DNA from: Pyrrhoderma lamaoense
Taxonomy: Eukaryota > Basidiomycota > Agaricomycetes > Hymenochaetales > Hymenochaetaceae
Reading direction: 5' to 3'
Length of the DNA: 52,060 bases
Assembly (NCBI GenBank): GCA_002794735.1
Contig: NBAZ01000051.1
Span: 1 to 52,060, forward strand
Every line of letters begins with the position of its first letter. Position 1 is the first letter of the stretch. Below the pieces are notes generated by a model. It saw only the letters and a program-made list of their open reading frames with translations. It was not told the DNA's origin and did not search any database. Both the position numbers and the translations under genes were made by a program. Shown one piece after another: positions 20,005-33,200 of this stretch.

Positions 20005-20588
20005 TGTATCTCCAATATATGCTATCTATCCTTATTGTATTAATTCATATCTCCTGTGTCTTATGGTACATCTCTGTGTAATTTATAGCTTACATATCAC
20101 AGTACTCTCAAACTAGGCATTACTATTTTCTCAATGAAAGCCAGAGCAACTCTTTAATCGCACGTACTGTTTTCACTCCCGTTAAATGTAGAAATGCAGA
20201 CAGTCACATGATTCTGTACGTACGAGTTGAACCTTGCTCTTATTTGTAACAATAGCTTGCCTACTACGACCATAGTTTATTGACGAACTCCTCGCCACCA
20301 AGCTTCTTGATTCTACCTTGTATCTATCTGGACACATGCTAAAGGATAACAAGGTCTTCGAAGACGAGGGTCTTGGTCACTGTGCACTTCCGCAATAGGT
20401 GACTTGTATAACTGGATTTATCTCATCTGTGTCCTTGGACAAGCTTTTGATAAGAACGAATAGTGAGGCGATGCTTACTCTAAGAATATACTGTAGAATA
20501 TTGAGAACGATATAAAAGGAAGATATCGGACAGAGCCGATACCCGCTGTTGGGGGGTAATAGCTGAAGAGCCCAATCGGATACTCTTT
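20005..20588 (+). repeat. 3' flank of B2 plus decayed 5' part of C, partner of 16174-16691
   Basis: Same order of words as after B1. Together with the A-type flanks this shows a repeated unit made of an A-like and a B-like gene. Confidence 0.7.
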
Positions 20589-21758
20589 GTGAAATCAAAA
20601 CAGATGGTAGAAGTGAAGATAGATGCTTGCAGAAATGTCTATGAAACACAAAAAGACGATTTTTGCGAAGACCCACTTAGATGGAAGCATGTCCTCAAAT
20701 GGAGCTACCCATATTCTACCAGAATATCGGAGCCAGAGATGATTGGGGAAGCACGGAGGGTTCTTGAAAGATACGATGACATACCCGATCCGTCTGGAAA
20801 GGTACTTGCTGTGAAGATCTCGAACTCGCTACCGAATGTCATTGGAAGGTACGACATAGATGATAGGGAGAGGAATTTTCGGGCATTTCTTGGAGTAGGC
20901 TACGAGGAGACGAGAATACTTCGGTTCACAATATTTGAGAATCTCGAGCCGATCCATAGTCTCGATAGTCTTGCACACTTCAAGGAATCAATTCGTCATA
21001 TCATATTAGGTATACTCTTCTTATCTGTCTATTTATCATCTAGAGATGACAATGTCAAACTAACAGCTATACATTACTTGGCAACGAGCGAGGAATCAAT
21101 CAAACACCGGGATATCAATGTGAACAATCTCATGTTCCGTCGTCTCGGTGATAACCAGATCCAAGGTGTACTCTGTGACTGGGATCAAGCATCTACTTAT
21201 GAGACTGAAAAGTCGAATGCGCACACAAGGATGCGTTATGGAACAAGGGCATTCATGGCGCTCGATATCCACGAATCATCTCAACCCCCTGCCCATCTTG
21301 AACGATTTGACTTTGAATCACTATTTTATGTGATGTACTGGATTAGTATGAACTACTCTGGAGGGAGATCCATTCCTGGATGCGACAGACATCCCAGCGC
21401 AAAAAGTTGGTCTCGATGGAACGCCGAGGAAGACAAGACAGTAGCTTTTTATAAAAACGGACTCTTTAGAGAATTATTTCTCAAAGACATTGAACTTTTC
21501 CCTCCCTTCTTTCAACCTCTCGTCCGACAATGGTTGGATCCATTACAAGATTTATTCCGAGAAGGATACTACATGCTAGATAGCCATAATCATTCAATGT
21601 CCCTCTATCTTTACGATCTGAGACATAGTACGGCCGTTGCGGGATCAAGCCGTGCTGCTATTCCATTATCCAAGCCTCCCGACTTTGATCATTCAAGCCT
21701 GGGAGGATTTGTTAGTTTTGAAAGAATATGGGAAATACTTTCTAGACCCGATTTATAA
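20589..21758 (+). CDS. FunK1 kinase copy C, chimera of A-type and B-type
   Basis: The frame is open from 20589 (first ATG near 20604); about 365 aa after removing the 57-nt intron 21010-21066. The first third (WKHVLKWSYPYSTRISEPEM, YDDIPDPSGKVLAVKIS) is nearly identical to A1. From about 20990 on, including the intron sequence, it follows B2, and it ends LSRPDL. The switch lies between about 20930 and 21000, so C looks like the product of unequal crossing-over between an A and a B copy. HRD, DWD and GTRAFMA are intact. No PD...ExK half. Confidence 0.65.
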   Translation: MKSKQMVEVKIDACRNVYETQKDDFCEDPLRWKHVLKWSYPYSTRISEPEMIGEARRVLERYDDIPDPSGKVLAVKISNSLPNVIGRYDIDDRERNFRAFLGVGYEETRILRFTIFENLEPIHSLDSLAHFKESIRHIILGILFLSVYLSSRDDNVKLTAIHYLATSEESIKHRDINVNNLMFRRLGDNQIQGVLCDWDQASTYETEKSNAHTRMRYGTRAFMALDIHESSQPPAHLERFDFESLFYVMYWISMNYSGGRSIPGCDRHPSAKSWSRWNAEEDKTVAFYKNGLFRELFLKDIELFPPFFQPLVRQWLDPLQDLFREGYYMLDSHNHSMSLYLYDLRHSTAVAGSSRAAIPLSKPPDFDHSSLGGFVSFERIWEILSRPDL

Positions 21759-24060
21759 TGTATCTCTTAAATTGTGTTACATATTTTAATTTTATCATCT
21801 CATATTACTTGTGTCTTATAATATGTCTATGTGTAGTTAAAAACTTTCACGTAGCAGGATTTATATACACAGGAGTGACTATTATACAATGAAAACGAAT
21901 TGATATATATGATACTAAACAATCAAGTGGTCATACAGGGATACAGAGAGGGAAGGGGAGAGGGTGGATCATATTTCTTACTCTACGTAGGAGTATTTGG
22001 ACGTTACTTATGTATTGTTATTCATTATCTGATACGTGGGTATAAATTTTCAAGCGACTTCACTCTGAAAAAGAAAAAAAAATAGCCATGATGCGTCTTC
22101 AACCTCTGCAATAAATTGCCTAAACCCACGCTTATGATAGTTCAATGAGACTTCTTCATCATTCTCTAACAAGATATAACGACATAAGGATCAAAGGAAA
22201 ATGTTATAAGTAAGTATCTGGAGGCAATACAAGCCTAAAAAAGTTGCGACACACACACTCATCAGCACAACCTCTACCATCCGTACTAAACTAGATGTTC
22301 TCATCATTCTTGATATTTATTTCAAGAAAATCGAACTCTAAACATCTTCAAGGTCCCCACTTCGGCCGATTTGGGACCACTCACCATCATCACCGACACA
22401 TAATCTTCCAGTAATTATAATAAACACAGGTCTCAGGGAGTACGACGAGCATTTCATATACATATATTAGCTACCTTTTCCCATACCTTTCTAGATGTCA
22501 ATCTCCATTCTCCGTTATAAACTTTCTTCATCTCTGTACAGGGGGGGCTGGCCACGCTACATCTTCTCATGACTCATCGTACTTGTATTAAGGACCATTG
22601 AGGGGGAAGAACAGGGTAGTTCAACGCATTTATTGCTCCAGAAATTGTTAATTAAGATTTCGATTTGCACCCTCGGAGAAACCGTACTCAGAGATCATGA
22701 AATGGTTCGTGGTCTAACGATACTAAAGTCGAAGTTGTCAGTCCTGATAGAAAAATATATTTCTCTGGGCGAGCCATAAATAAATAATCAAGAAAAATAA
22801 GTAATACTCATGAATTGAAGGGATGGTGAGTGATGTTTAGAATCACAAAACGCACGTGAGCGGACACTCTCCGCTCTCCTGACAAGATTACATAATACCA
22901 GTCTTGCCCCTCAAATTTAACCGGGCATTTTAATTGAAGGCTTAAGGGGTAAATAAGAGAGCAGAGACGGGCCAACTTTCTGGGTTGACGACGAGAACCG
23001 GGGTGATCCGTCGGGTTGGTCAAAAGTTTCTCCTCCTCACTCCTCAAATACCGAATACCGCGATCGAAGGGAGATGATTCGTTTGTGTAAAAACGGATTA
23101 AGCAGCACCCAATTAATATATAATTCATAAATAGACTAGGCGTGCTTCTTATAGAGGTTCGCGGAGATCGACACATGGCTTCTTCCATGGGATGGATGGC
23201 CCTTGAGTACGTTAGCAGCGTGTGTTAGTGCGAAATGGAAAGTGCGGCGACGACGACGATAGCTCCGCAGACGACTGGGCGATGGACTGACCGGGAGCGA
23301 CCGCGGGAGAGCTCGGGGATATTCATTCTGCTCATGGGAGTTCGATGGCGTTTTTGCTCTGATGGTCGTCCTACCGTGTACATTGTACATTGTACATGCA
23401 TGCATTCCCTCAACACATACACATACACACGGCCGTCCGTTCGCCCTCGTCCCGTTTTTCTTGTCTTTTTTGTTGTTGTTGTCATTACTATTCATCCGTG
23501 TGTTGCCTCTCTCTCTCAACCCCGCGTTGCGTCGTCATCTCAAACACGACGACCCGGGTATTCAGCTGCATAGACGAGCAAAAAAAAAAGAGAGAGAGAA
23601 AATAAGGGGAAAATAAATATAGTGAACTCACATCCTTCAATCACTCCCCCCTTTCTTTCCCTTTTTCCCTTTTGATCCCTGATCACTGGATCCAAACTCT
23701 GAACAAGACTCCCTTTATTTTATCTCATCTAATCGGATCTTCTGCTTGCATCAAATACTCGTACTCCCCTTTCGGAACGTCTTGCCGTCTACTAGGTGAG
23801 GAGCACATTCCTGGCCTATATGTCGATCGAAAGAACGGCAACAAGCCCGGCTGCGAACAAGTAACGAATAGAAAGTCAGTAGACCGTGTCGTGTCGGTGT
23901 GATAGGTTGCCCACTGTGTATGATAACGCGTAACCTTATTTAACCGTATATCTTACTCCATCATCATCATCACTATCGACTGGGCAAAAATCGAAAATCC
24001 CGCGGGTGAGTACCCGCATCATCATCCTCCTGAAACCTGTTGCGCGTGTAGTGACTAATC
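21759..24060. other. long intergenic region, no convincing gene
   Basis: Holds the 3' flank of copy C, an A-tract near 22068, a short gtacattgtacattgtacatg repeat near 23377 and an A/GA-rich tract at 23580-23604. Overlapping frames on both strands at 22.8-23.6 kb are low in complexity and resemble no family. A non-coding or 5'-untranslated exon of the next gene could lie here. Confidence 0.45.
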
Positions 24061-24300
24061 TCACTTATGACGTTTCCCCTCCCCCGTCCCCCCTCGTTTC
24101 CCTATTTTTTGCTTGCTGAAACCGATTTGTTCTAAACAGTACTTTCCACAGATCCCCTAAATTTAAATTCCACGCTTGGCCATTTCTTTGGGAAATCCTT
24201 GTTTGCGGTCCCTTCTTTCTGTCCTCCTCTCACTTTGCTCCCCTTTCTCTCATTTGCCAACATCCTATCCTTTCTCTCTCTGAGAACAAGGAGGTAACTT
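24061..24300 (+). promoter_or_regulatory. pyrimidine-rich promoter-like stretch
   Basis: Dense CT tracts (tttcccctcccccgtccccc, ccctttctctcatttg, cctttctctctctgag) lie 155-390 bp before the ATG at 24455. Fungal promoters of well-expressed genes often show this. No specific element is identified. Confidence 0.4.
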
Positions 24301-24454
24301 GATTACTACTTCCTTCACTTTGGGGTCAGTCAATCACGCATCCAAACTTATTCATTCATGTAAATGCATAAAGCAAAGGTGTAACATAACATAATTTTGA
24401 GTAGCCATCTGTCTGCACACGTTCAATATCGCCTTGCATACAAACGAAAACACG

Positions 24455-26848
24455 ATGTACTCGCCCAACGTGATCTATAATAGCACCACTATGAACAAGA
24501 GTATCAATGGATATCCCATCGCCCACAACCCCTCTATCGTACAAGAGAACGCTACGCAACGGGCCTATTCCGACTCGAGCACAATGAAATCAAAGATGGA
24601 CGACAGTGCCAGTTCGTCTAGAACAGGCCAGGTTTCAACGTCAACTGCATACAACCAGGTATACGGTGATGCCAACTCGAAATCAACGTCGAGAGTACCA
24701 ACGGAGCGGATGCAAAAACAATACGTTGACAATAGTGCATATACAAATACCCCGATTTTGGACACCAGATCAGCAACTAATAAAGATGGACTGTCGGGTG
24801 CTAGGTAATAATCGTACTCTATCACGTTTCTTACCAACAGATATCTAAACGTTTTGTATCAATTGCATTTCTAGCAATACCCTAGTTTCTTCGCAACGTT
24901 CACCAATCGCATCGCATTCCACCTCTCATTCCACAACTTCGTGTATAGCCTCCTGTAACAACACCTCTTCGCCCACGTCATCATACCAGTCCAGAACTTG
25001 TGAAATAGATGACAATTCAGCCTCCAACCCATCCAATCCTTTAACAGTCTCAAACAAGACGAATACCAACGTATCAAGGACGAACGGGACACCAAACTCA
25101 ATGCCGAAAGCGAGCACTACTAATAATTCTCCGAATTACTCGGAACCGAGCCACGTAAAGAACGCATATATGGGCGAAACTACCATCGGGAGTAGAGAAA
25201 CGAGTGAGTTCAAGGGAGGACCCAATATCTTATCACAACACAACTCTGATTGGCTTAATACCTCTCTTCTTATAGAATATAATCCAGATTCATCTACATT
25301 TTCTACGTACGCGAGCCCCTCAATACCAGTACAGACACCGGTTGTCAAGAATACCGAAACCTCTTTATCCCCCCACACCTCTTCTCACGTCCCAAAGTCA
25401 GATCAAACGACGACTGAGACCCTTTCTCGTACGTATGACTCTCCAAACGTTTCATCATCAACAACAACGACAAATACCAAACCGAGATCTACCCCTCTCC
25501 GAGAAGCCCACCATATTCAAAATCGGCAGCAGCACTTCACACCACCCAACAAGAAAGTCAATCGTCGTCTGTGGTTCCTGCAGTAGTTCCCATTATAAAC
25601 ATTAAAAATGACAAGAGGTCCAATGAGAGTAGGAGTAGGAGTACTTTACCACAGCCACATGATTCTTCTTCTTCATCATCTTCTTCTCCCCCTCTGTTCC
25701 CAGTCATGGTCGAAGACGAAGAGCTACTAGATCCGACTCGGATGTCTGTGAACGTTGGGAGGTATAATAATGTTCGGGCTCACAACGCTCACAACGCTCA
25801 CATAGAAGAGTCGTCGTCGGGCTCGCGACGCGCAACTCGGTCTGCTGCAAACTCGCATGCTCAACAACATGTAGATGTGGACGGCACCTCTCAGTTCGCA
25901 TCTAACAGAGTAACAACGCAAGTACATGAGAACACAGCTACTCATCCTCGTCAAGACATGTCTTCCAAAAGCAATCCAATCTCAAGAGGTACCAGTCACA
26001 TAAACGCGAACGAAGGCAAAGTCTATAGTACTTCATATAACAATACAACCACAATGACCTCAAAGGACACTTCACTCCCTTCCTCTCCTCCCGCATTCCC
26101 CGTCGTCGTAGAGGACGAAGAGCCGATCTCGTCCATCCCATTCAAGAAAGGAGTAGACGAACCAAGAACAAGGTATAATAAGCCTAGACATCCTACTATA
26201 TCCAAGTCAGGTCCCGGACCGTCAACGATACCAGTGGAAATACTACCTTGACATCGGCAACAACGACGTCAATGATGGCTTCTAATGAAGGGACCGATCG
26301 TGCGAGAGCGAGAGGAGTCGTTCCGCCGCGGCTGACAAGTACTAATGAACCCATATCCCAACATACACCATCTATCTCAACTTCCACGGCGGCGGAGAAG
26401 AACTTGGTGATAAACGGGTACGCTAATCACGTTTCTCTTTTTTTTTTCTTCCCCCTTTAATTATGATGATGGGACTTTTTATTATTATTACTATTATTTA
26501 TTATTTGCTAACGTAAAATTTAATAATAGGTTATCGGAAATGAAGGAAGAAGCAGAAGCTGGCGTGAATAGAAGCAAGAAGGCGGGTAAGGAGAACCGAG
26601 CCCCCTCGGTAGAGATAGGAACGATGCTTCTTCTCCGAACCTACCTTCGACGACCTCTTCGACCAACATCTCAAAGATCTCTACCTCATTCTCAACTTCA
26701 TCCTCAGGACAACCAAAATCACCTAATCATATCCCGAATCGCTCTTATCCTCCTCAAATAAATTCCGCATCTATTGACGTGAACACTTCCGCACCGATCG
26801 CTCCGTCTTCTTCTTCTTCTTCTTCTTCACCTACAGTCCCAACTGCGC

Positions 26849-26880
<32 letters not shown>

Positions 26881-29519
26881 TATTCAGTAATAAAAACCTC
26901 GCCGCCACCTTCTGCTTCTTCTTCGACGTCTTCTAGTGCAGTTAGCTCTCCCCATACGACAGGTTCAAGTTCAGGTTCTTCGAGCACATCTCTTCCTGCT
27001 TCTGATACCTCAGACCAAGCTGCTGCTGAGAGCTCAAAGTCGACTACTGCTGGCCTTGACGGTTACGTAGGTAAAAATTTGGAAGGAGACTTAAACTCTG
27101 CTACGAAGCCTTCTGTCCGGATTGCCGGATCGAAAAAGACAGAAAATGAAGTCCCCAAAAGATTGAGAGAAGGCAGCGGGGGCGACAACAGTCTCACAAA
27201 CCCGGGTTCAAAACCCTCGATAAACTCGAGCTCTCATGAGGTAAAATCAGATTCCGGCTCACAAAACACGACAAAAAATGATACACAAAATAACAAGGTC
27301 GCGAGACAATTATCGTCCAAGCACGATAATGAACGTAAGCAGCCAGACAGGGAGAACAAGCTATCTTCACTACCTTCCGTCCCTCCTAAAGTCTCTCTTC
27401 CAAGCTCACCTAAAGCTTCACTCCCCTCCAAAAACGGAAACACCCACTCAAGTTCAAAGTCTACTTCTTCTACTTCTAAATCACCCTCTCTTCCAATCAA
27501 ACATACACCACTGCCCCCTCCTCCTCCTTCACTCAACATATACGGATCTCGTCGGACAGGTACACCTCTCCAGGTGATTGTCGTCGGAGGCGGCATCGGC
27601 GGACTCAGCGTCGCTTTCACACTCTCCCAAAGCGGTCACTCAGTCACCATACTCGAGTCCGCAAAGCGTCTGGGAGAAGTCGGCGCAGGGCTCCAAATCT
27701 CCCCAAACGTCTCGAGGTTACTCATGCGTTGGGGCTGCGGAGAAGGTATCTCCTCCAACTCAGGGAAACCTACAAGCGGTGCTGACAACTATGGGAGGGT
27801 TGGCTCAGAATCTAGGATCAACGAAAGGTTATCATCCTGTGCGGTTGAACCAGAGGCCTTAGTGTTCAGGAGATACGACGATGGCTCCATCGTGGGTCGA
27901 AGCGAGTGGGGTGAGAAAGTACGATCCGAATTCGGGGCTCCATACTTGCACATGCACAGAGCCGACCTTCACCAAATTCTGCTCGACAACGTCCGTGCCT
28001 CTTCTGCTTCGTCCCGTGAAGAGTCAGATAGCTCAACAACTGGCGCTGCTCCGAGGGGAGAAGGTGGCCGAGTAAGCTTCCGTCTCAATTCACGTGTTCA
28101 GAGGATCGACCCCTTCCCTTCTGCGGAGCGTAACAAGGTAGCCGTAGAGCTGAAGACGGGCGAAGTATACGAGGCTGACCTTATCGTCGGAGCCGATGGG
28201 GTGCATAGTCTCGTCCGAGAGACCGTAGTTGGAAGACTTGACCTTGCTCAGCGTACGGGAGATGCAGCTTACCGTGCCGTTATTTCCACCGATCGTATAC
28301 TTGAATTGAGTTACGAGTTAGATGCTCGAGAACGTCAAGAAGGAGTACAAAGGGGAGAAGGCGAAGATCTGAGACGTCTCATTGATAATCCTGAGATGAC
28401 TACTTGGATGGGTCCTGGGAGACACATAATGGCATACTGTATCCGCGCTAAACGCGAATATAATCTCGTGATGCTTTACCCTGATGACAAAGCAGAAGAG
28501 TCCAAGTATACCGCCGAAGGGAGTGTGGAAAAGATGAATGCGGAGTTTGCAAACTTTGAGCCTAGGTCAGTCCCATTTCAACTCCTTTTCCAACTTTTAT
28601 GATGATAGATGAACTAACGTGTACCCCCCGGGGGTTGCTTTTAAACAGAATAAAGCATCTGCTATCTTTAGTTGAGAAACCACTGGTGTGGAGATTAGAT
28701 GAACGAGAGGCTCTTCATACATGGGTACACCCTGCCGGAAGAGTCGTCCTACTAGGAGATGCATGTCATCCCATGTTACCTTACAGAGCTCAGGGTGCAG
28801 CAATGGCCATAGAGGACGCAGCCGTCATAGGAAATCTTCTTTCACGACTCACAGGTCCCACAGGTCCCAGTCAGAATATTCTCAGTACCAATTCGGGAAG
28901 TCAAAGTACAAACTACAGTGGAAGATCCCAGTCAACACCAACCGCCACTCCACTAGTATACGCCCACCTAACGGAGCTCTTACATTCGTACGAACGCTTA
29001 CGGCTAAAACGAACGAAACGGACACAAGAAATGAGCCGTCTCAATCGGTACATCTTCCACTTACCAGACGGGCCGGAACAAGACGCGAGGGACTCCAGTA
29101 TGCGTCGGGCGATGAAAGCGGAAGAAAAAGAGAGAGAGAGGGAGAGAGAGAAAATCTCGAACGCTGCCTCACAAGACGGTACTACAAGTGGGGTAGAGGA
29201 GAAAGGGAAGAACCTCGCTAATGCGAATCAATGGGCGGACGGTGCGAAGAATAAGGAACAATACGCTTACGATGCCGATGAAGTTGTGGCTGATTGGTGG
29301 AAGCGGGAAGGTGAAGATCGGCTACGCATTCTTTTACAAGCTCATGGACTGTGCGATTCGAATGGCCGGTCTGAACGGGGAGAAGACTCGGAAAGGGGAA
29401 CGATGAGAAGTAATGGGTCGAGGAGTAGCGATGGTGGTGGTGGAGGAGGAGGAGGGAAGAAAGGGTTCTGGAAGAAAGTATTTGGTGCGAGTAAAAAGGA
29501 CCATGGCTCTGAGGACTGA
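24455..29519 (+). CDS. salicylate-hydroxylase-type FAD monooxygenase with a very long Ser/Thr-rich N-terminus
   Basis: Proposed exons: 24455-24804, 24875-25428, about 25530-26172, 26235-26417, 26530-26585, 26708-28565 and 28649-29519, near 1500 aa. The first ~1000 residues are Ser/Thr/Asn/Pro-rich and disordered, with poly-Ser runs and an (AS)n run at 26840-26880. The FAD domain starts near 27571 with the dinucleotide fold (IVVGGGIGGLSVAFTLSQSG), then GEVGAGLQISPN, LHMHRADLHQILLD, the DG motif (LIVGADGVHSLVRE) and the GD motif (VVLLGDACHPMLPYRAQGAA) in exon 7. The end keeps the YAYDADEVVADWW motif, interrupted by charged repeats (EKEREREREK) and poly-Gly. The family hydroxylates aromatic or salicylate-like substrates using NAD(P)H and oxygen; the substrate here is unknown. 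The FAD part is secure. The upstream exons could instead be a separate gene, and their splice sites are inferred from frame changes. Confidence 0.75.
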
Positions 29520-30244
29520 CGGATAGCGAATACGTCACTTGGAGCAGGGCTTTAGGGTACCTTCAAGGATGTATACGGATGAGTCGAGGCTTTTGTCGTA
29601 GATCGCCCGATTTTAAGCACAAGTACCTCGAGGGTACCTTCTTAATCCCAATCTTCCAAGTCGGCCCTTCATCCTGGCTCGCAAAAAAAAAGTGCGAGAT
29701 ACTTTGTTGCAGAATACACAAATGCACACAAGTACACATGTATACATAATACTGTACAGATATGGCAACCTAGATAATCCTAGTAAACATCTTCTCATGT
29801 AATTTGTATGAATATTTTAATATTGTATCTATTACTCTAGAGAACGAAGTACGGACTAAGGTAGTTTAGCTTGTTATAATCGCTGGTTATACATGTACAT
29901 TTATGATCCCATCTATGCACCAGTTTGATATACTGATCATCCGAAAGAATAATAAATGAGATTGTTGTATATCATACATATATGTATGTGTATTCGTTCA
30001 AACGATAAAGGACCTTTCAAAACTCAAGATCTATACAACATCATCTGGAAAAAACTATATATTCTTATCTGGCACATTCTGTTATCTAGCTACCGAGCTT
30101 TCGTCCAATACTTTACATTAAAATAATATACATCGATCTTCGAAGCGGGACGGGGTGAGTTACAACGTTTTCTTTTTCTTTCAAATAGACATGAGTGTTT
30201 TAGAAACTCTTTACCGACGTAAAGCTTTATCTTTATTCCCACAT
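29520..30244. other. intergenic between convergent genes
   Basis: 3' flanks of the FAD monooxygenase and the GH15 gene. AT-rich, with no further gene seen. Confidence 0.5.
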
Positions 30245-33200
30245 TTATGAAATGGAGCCAGTGTCTCGTGTACGAGACAGATTATATGCAGCTGAGATCA
30301 ACGTAACGTGCCTATTAAACATAAAAACCATTAGTGAACAGAAAGTCGCCCAGAGCTAGAAGCTTTTAACAGAAAAAAGTAATGTGGCTTACGTGAATCC
30401 TTGGACGGCATTACCCAGTCTGTCGTCGTGTCACAAGTAGATTAGCCGGAATTAGTTAGTATCGTTTCAGCAGAAGTTGAAACAAGAAAGTCAGGACGCA
30501 CCCTTCTCCAGCAGCAGATATTTCTTCGGTGCAAAGCCCCACATGATTTGTGTATTGCAAGAAATCCTCGAACATTGTTGCTGCCCTTGTCAGCATTGAT
30601 TTATCATATTGGCCTGCTCTTGTCAGAGCTTCTATGCACCTACATACATGCGAAAGAGCGAGATGTATTGATTCCGGTCAGAGATACGGTGCAGACAAAA
30701 GAGAGGTAGTAACAAGAAATCTCACCAAAGTGTACACAAACAAAATGTGCCTTCTTCTCCACCAACACCATCATCACTCCTTGTGACATCGTATCTATAT
30801 ACTAAACCCTATTTATACAGTGCCACGGAGGCCAAGTATAAGCATAAGGTAGGAAAGTAAGTATAAAATATATACATTTGCTGTTAGGCCCCCTCTTTCT
30901 GGAGTTCTCAATACCTGCCGGAGAGTACTCAGGAATCGGTCCTCAGACTAAATCAAGATTGTACCCATATCAGTACAAATCAGCAAATAGAACCATCCAG
31001 CCTGTGTCAATATATATATGAGAAGAAAACGTACAGCCGCACAGAAAAATACGAGTGGCATTATCAACACTGCTGAGTCCAATATACTTTCCTGCTCGCC
31101 ATTACCTTCCTCATCTAAGTAACTCTGGGCAAAATAACCTCGCTTTGCATCCCATGCACGTTGCATGATTTCTTCGTAAAGCTCATCACGCGCAAGAAGC
31201 CACTCATTACGGCGAGGGCAGGGGAGTGAACGTTTATCCGCAAGGCGAATTCCTCTATCGATAGCCACCCTATATTTCAAATTAGGATCTTCAATTATAC
31301 CATACAATACGATAGTAACGTGAGAGTATGAGCATACCACATCATAACCTGTTTTATGAAGTTTTCAGAAACATTTAAAATGAAAAAATACGGGTGCAAT
31401 ATAGCTCTAGGTTCTTGCCTTGCTATACTATGAAATGACAATCAGTTTCAGATATAATCGGAACGTAAATGCCAACAAGCGTACAGTAAAGTGTTTCATC
31501 TGGTTCCTCACTTCCCTGGTTTGTCATTATTGAACAACAATGAATTCGTGTCAATAATCTACGGTAACCAACAATATTTGATCAAAACATGCGTACCAGA
31601 TCGACCTAAGTATAAAAGGAGATGAAACATTGTTTAGCCGTTGAGTTACCTAACACAGGGCAACTCACAAATCTTTGTCTTTGCGATGTGCGATCACGTC
31701 TGTCGTAAATCGAGTTAGCACTGCTCAAGCTTGAAACCTACATACACATTACATTCGACCCTGGACATGAGCTAAATTAGTGACTACTTCATCACTGTCA
31801 GTAGTCAAGGAGTAAACTCACAGTTCGCGAACAGACAACCTTTAAAACCCAACGCCGATATTAGCATGCTCATTAACAGACTATTATCAAGCTAGACGTA
31901 CCAGGTGTCGTACGACTATTGATACCGTATCAGTGAAGTAGTCATCAATATTATCTTGAAAGTAGACTGACTAGGGGCTTCCCATACTAAGTATTGTATC
32001 AGATCGTTAGAGATAACTCGTGGGAGAAGATAGTAGCTCAACCTTTTGACCTAGATATATACAATCCATACTTGCAGATAGAGATCAGTTTATATGAGTA
32101 GTATAGATAAATCTAAGTCACGAAGAAATGAGTAAAGTCCATACAGTACAATGATTGAGTAGCTCACCCTCTACACACAGCTCTCCATAGATGTCCTAAA
32201 GAACAGATTCAGCGTTTGTTAACTATAACTTCCTGGAGCCGGACATAAAATTCACCAGTTGGACATGATCCGCCGCGCCGTTTCCAATGCTATATTATAT
32301 AAGTTAGTCAAACGAATAACAAATCGCAACATGCTTCAAAAGGACGAACCGAACAGGCTTTGATCCCTTGTGGCCATCAAGATGCGTCAACTCAATTTCT
32401 TCAAGATCCTTTCCACCTATTGATGGAGGTTGTGAGGCCAATGAATTTCAACTACTTTATGGTAGTTACTTACCATGTATCGTATACATTATTTGTAATG
32501 ATCCGTCTGGATTTCTACCCTGAAGTCGCTTAAATATGAAATCCAAAAACGCTATTTTGTTATTAATATAATTGCTCAGTTGCTGACATGGGAGTGTATT
32601 GATTACCGCTAGCTTCGTGCGTAAATCCAAGTCGTATCAAAGCGTAAAGCGTGAAGGACGAGTCTCTAATCCAGGTAAAGCGATAGTCCCTAGAGCATTG
32701 GAGTTCAAGGTTTTCTGTTCGGTATAGTATGCATTCAAGGTACATACCAGTTTCGTGTGCCTCCTATGTGCTCTGGCAAACTGAATGTTGGACTTGCAAC
32801 GATAGCACCCGTTGGCTCATATATCAAAAGCTTAAGAGCAAGAGCACTGCGGTGCACTGCTTCTTTCCACGAGCCCGAGTATGTCGACTTGCTGATCCAC
32901 TCGTACCAATATTTATTCGTATCCTAAGAATAATAAGTTCAGAGTCAAGTTATGTGGAGCTCTAAATGACAAACCTTCAGCAAGAGTTGTAGTAAATCCT
33001 GTATTATACATGTACACGTAGAATCAGTAAGATGGTCGTAAAGACACTTGATAATGAAAATAGATTACCGCGGTCAAAAGTGGGTCATCCTGAGACCTAA
33101 GCTTAGATGCTCCTCGGATGAGGTCTATCTCATCTGTATTAAATAATACGTAATATAGGATCAATGAGAATACATACTATTCATGGAGACCCCGAGTCGA

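Noticed and set aside
22808..23188. Minus-strand open frame with ATG, 126 codons
   Set aside because: No recognisable domain, odd composition, and surrounding frames are equally long on both strands; treated as chance.
23136..23616. Several overlapping open frames on both strands
   Set aside because: Low-complexity CT/GA and gtacat repeats produce them; products are repetitive His/Thr/Arg strings.
27234..27620. Long antisense frames within the FAD monooxygenase
   Set aside because: Antisense shadows of Ser-rich coding sequence.
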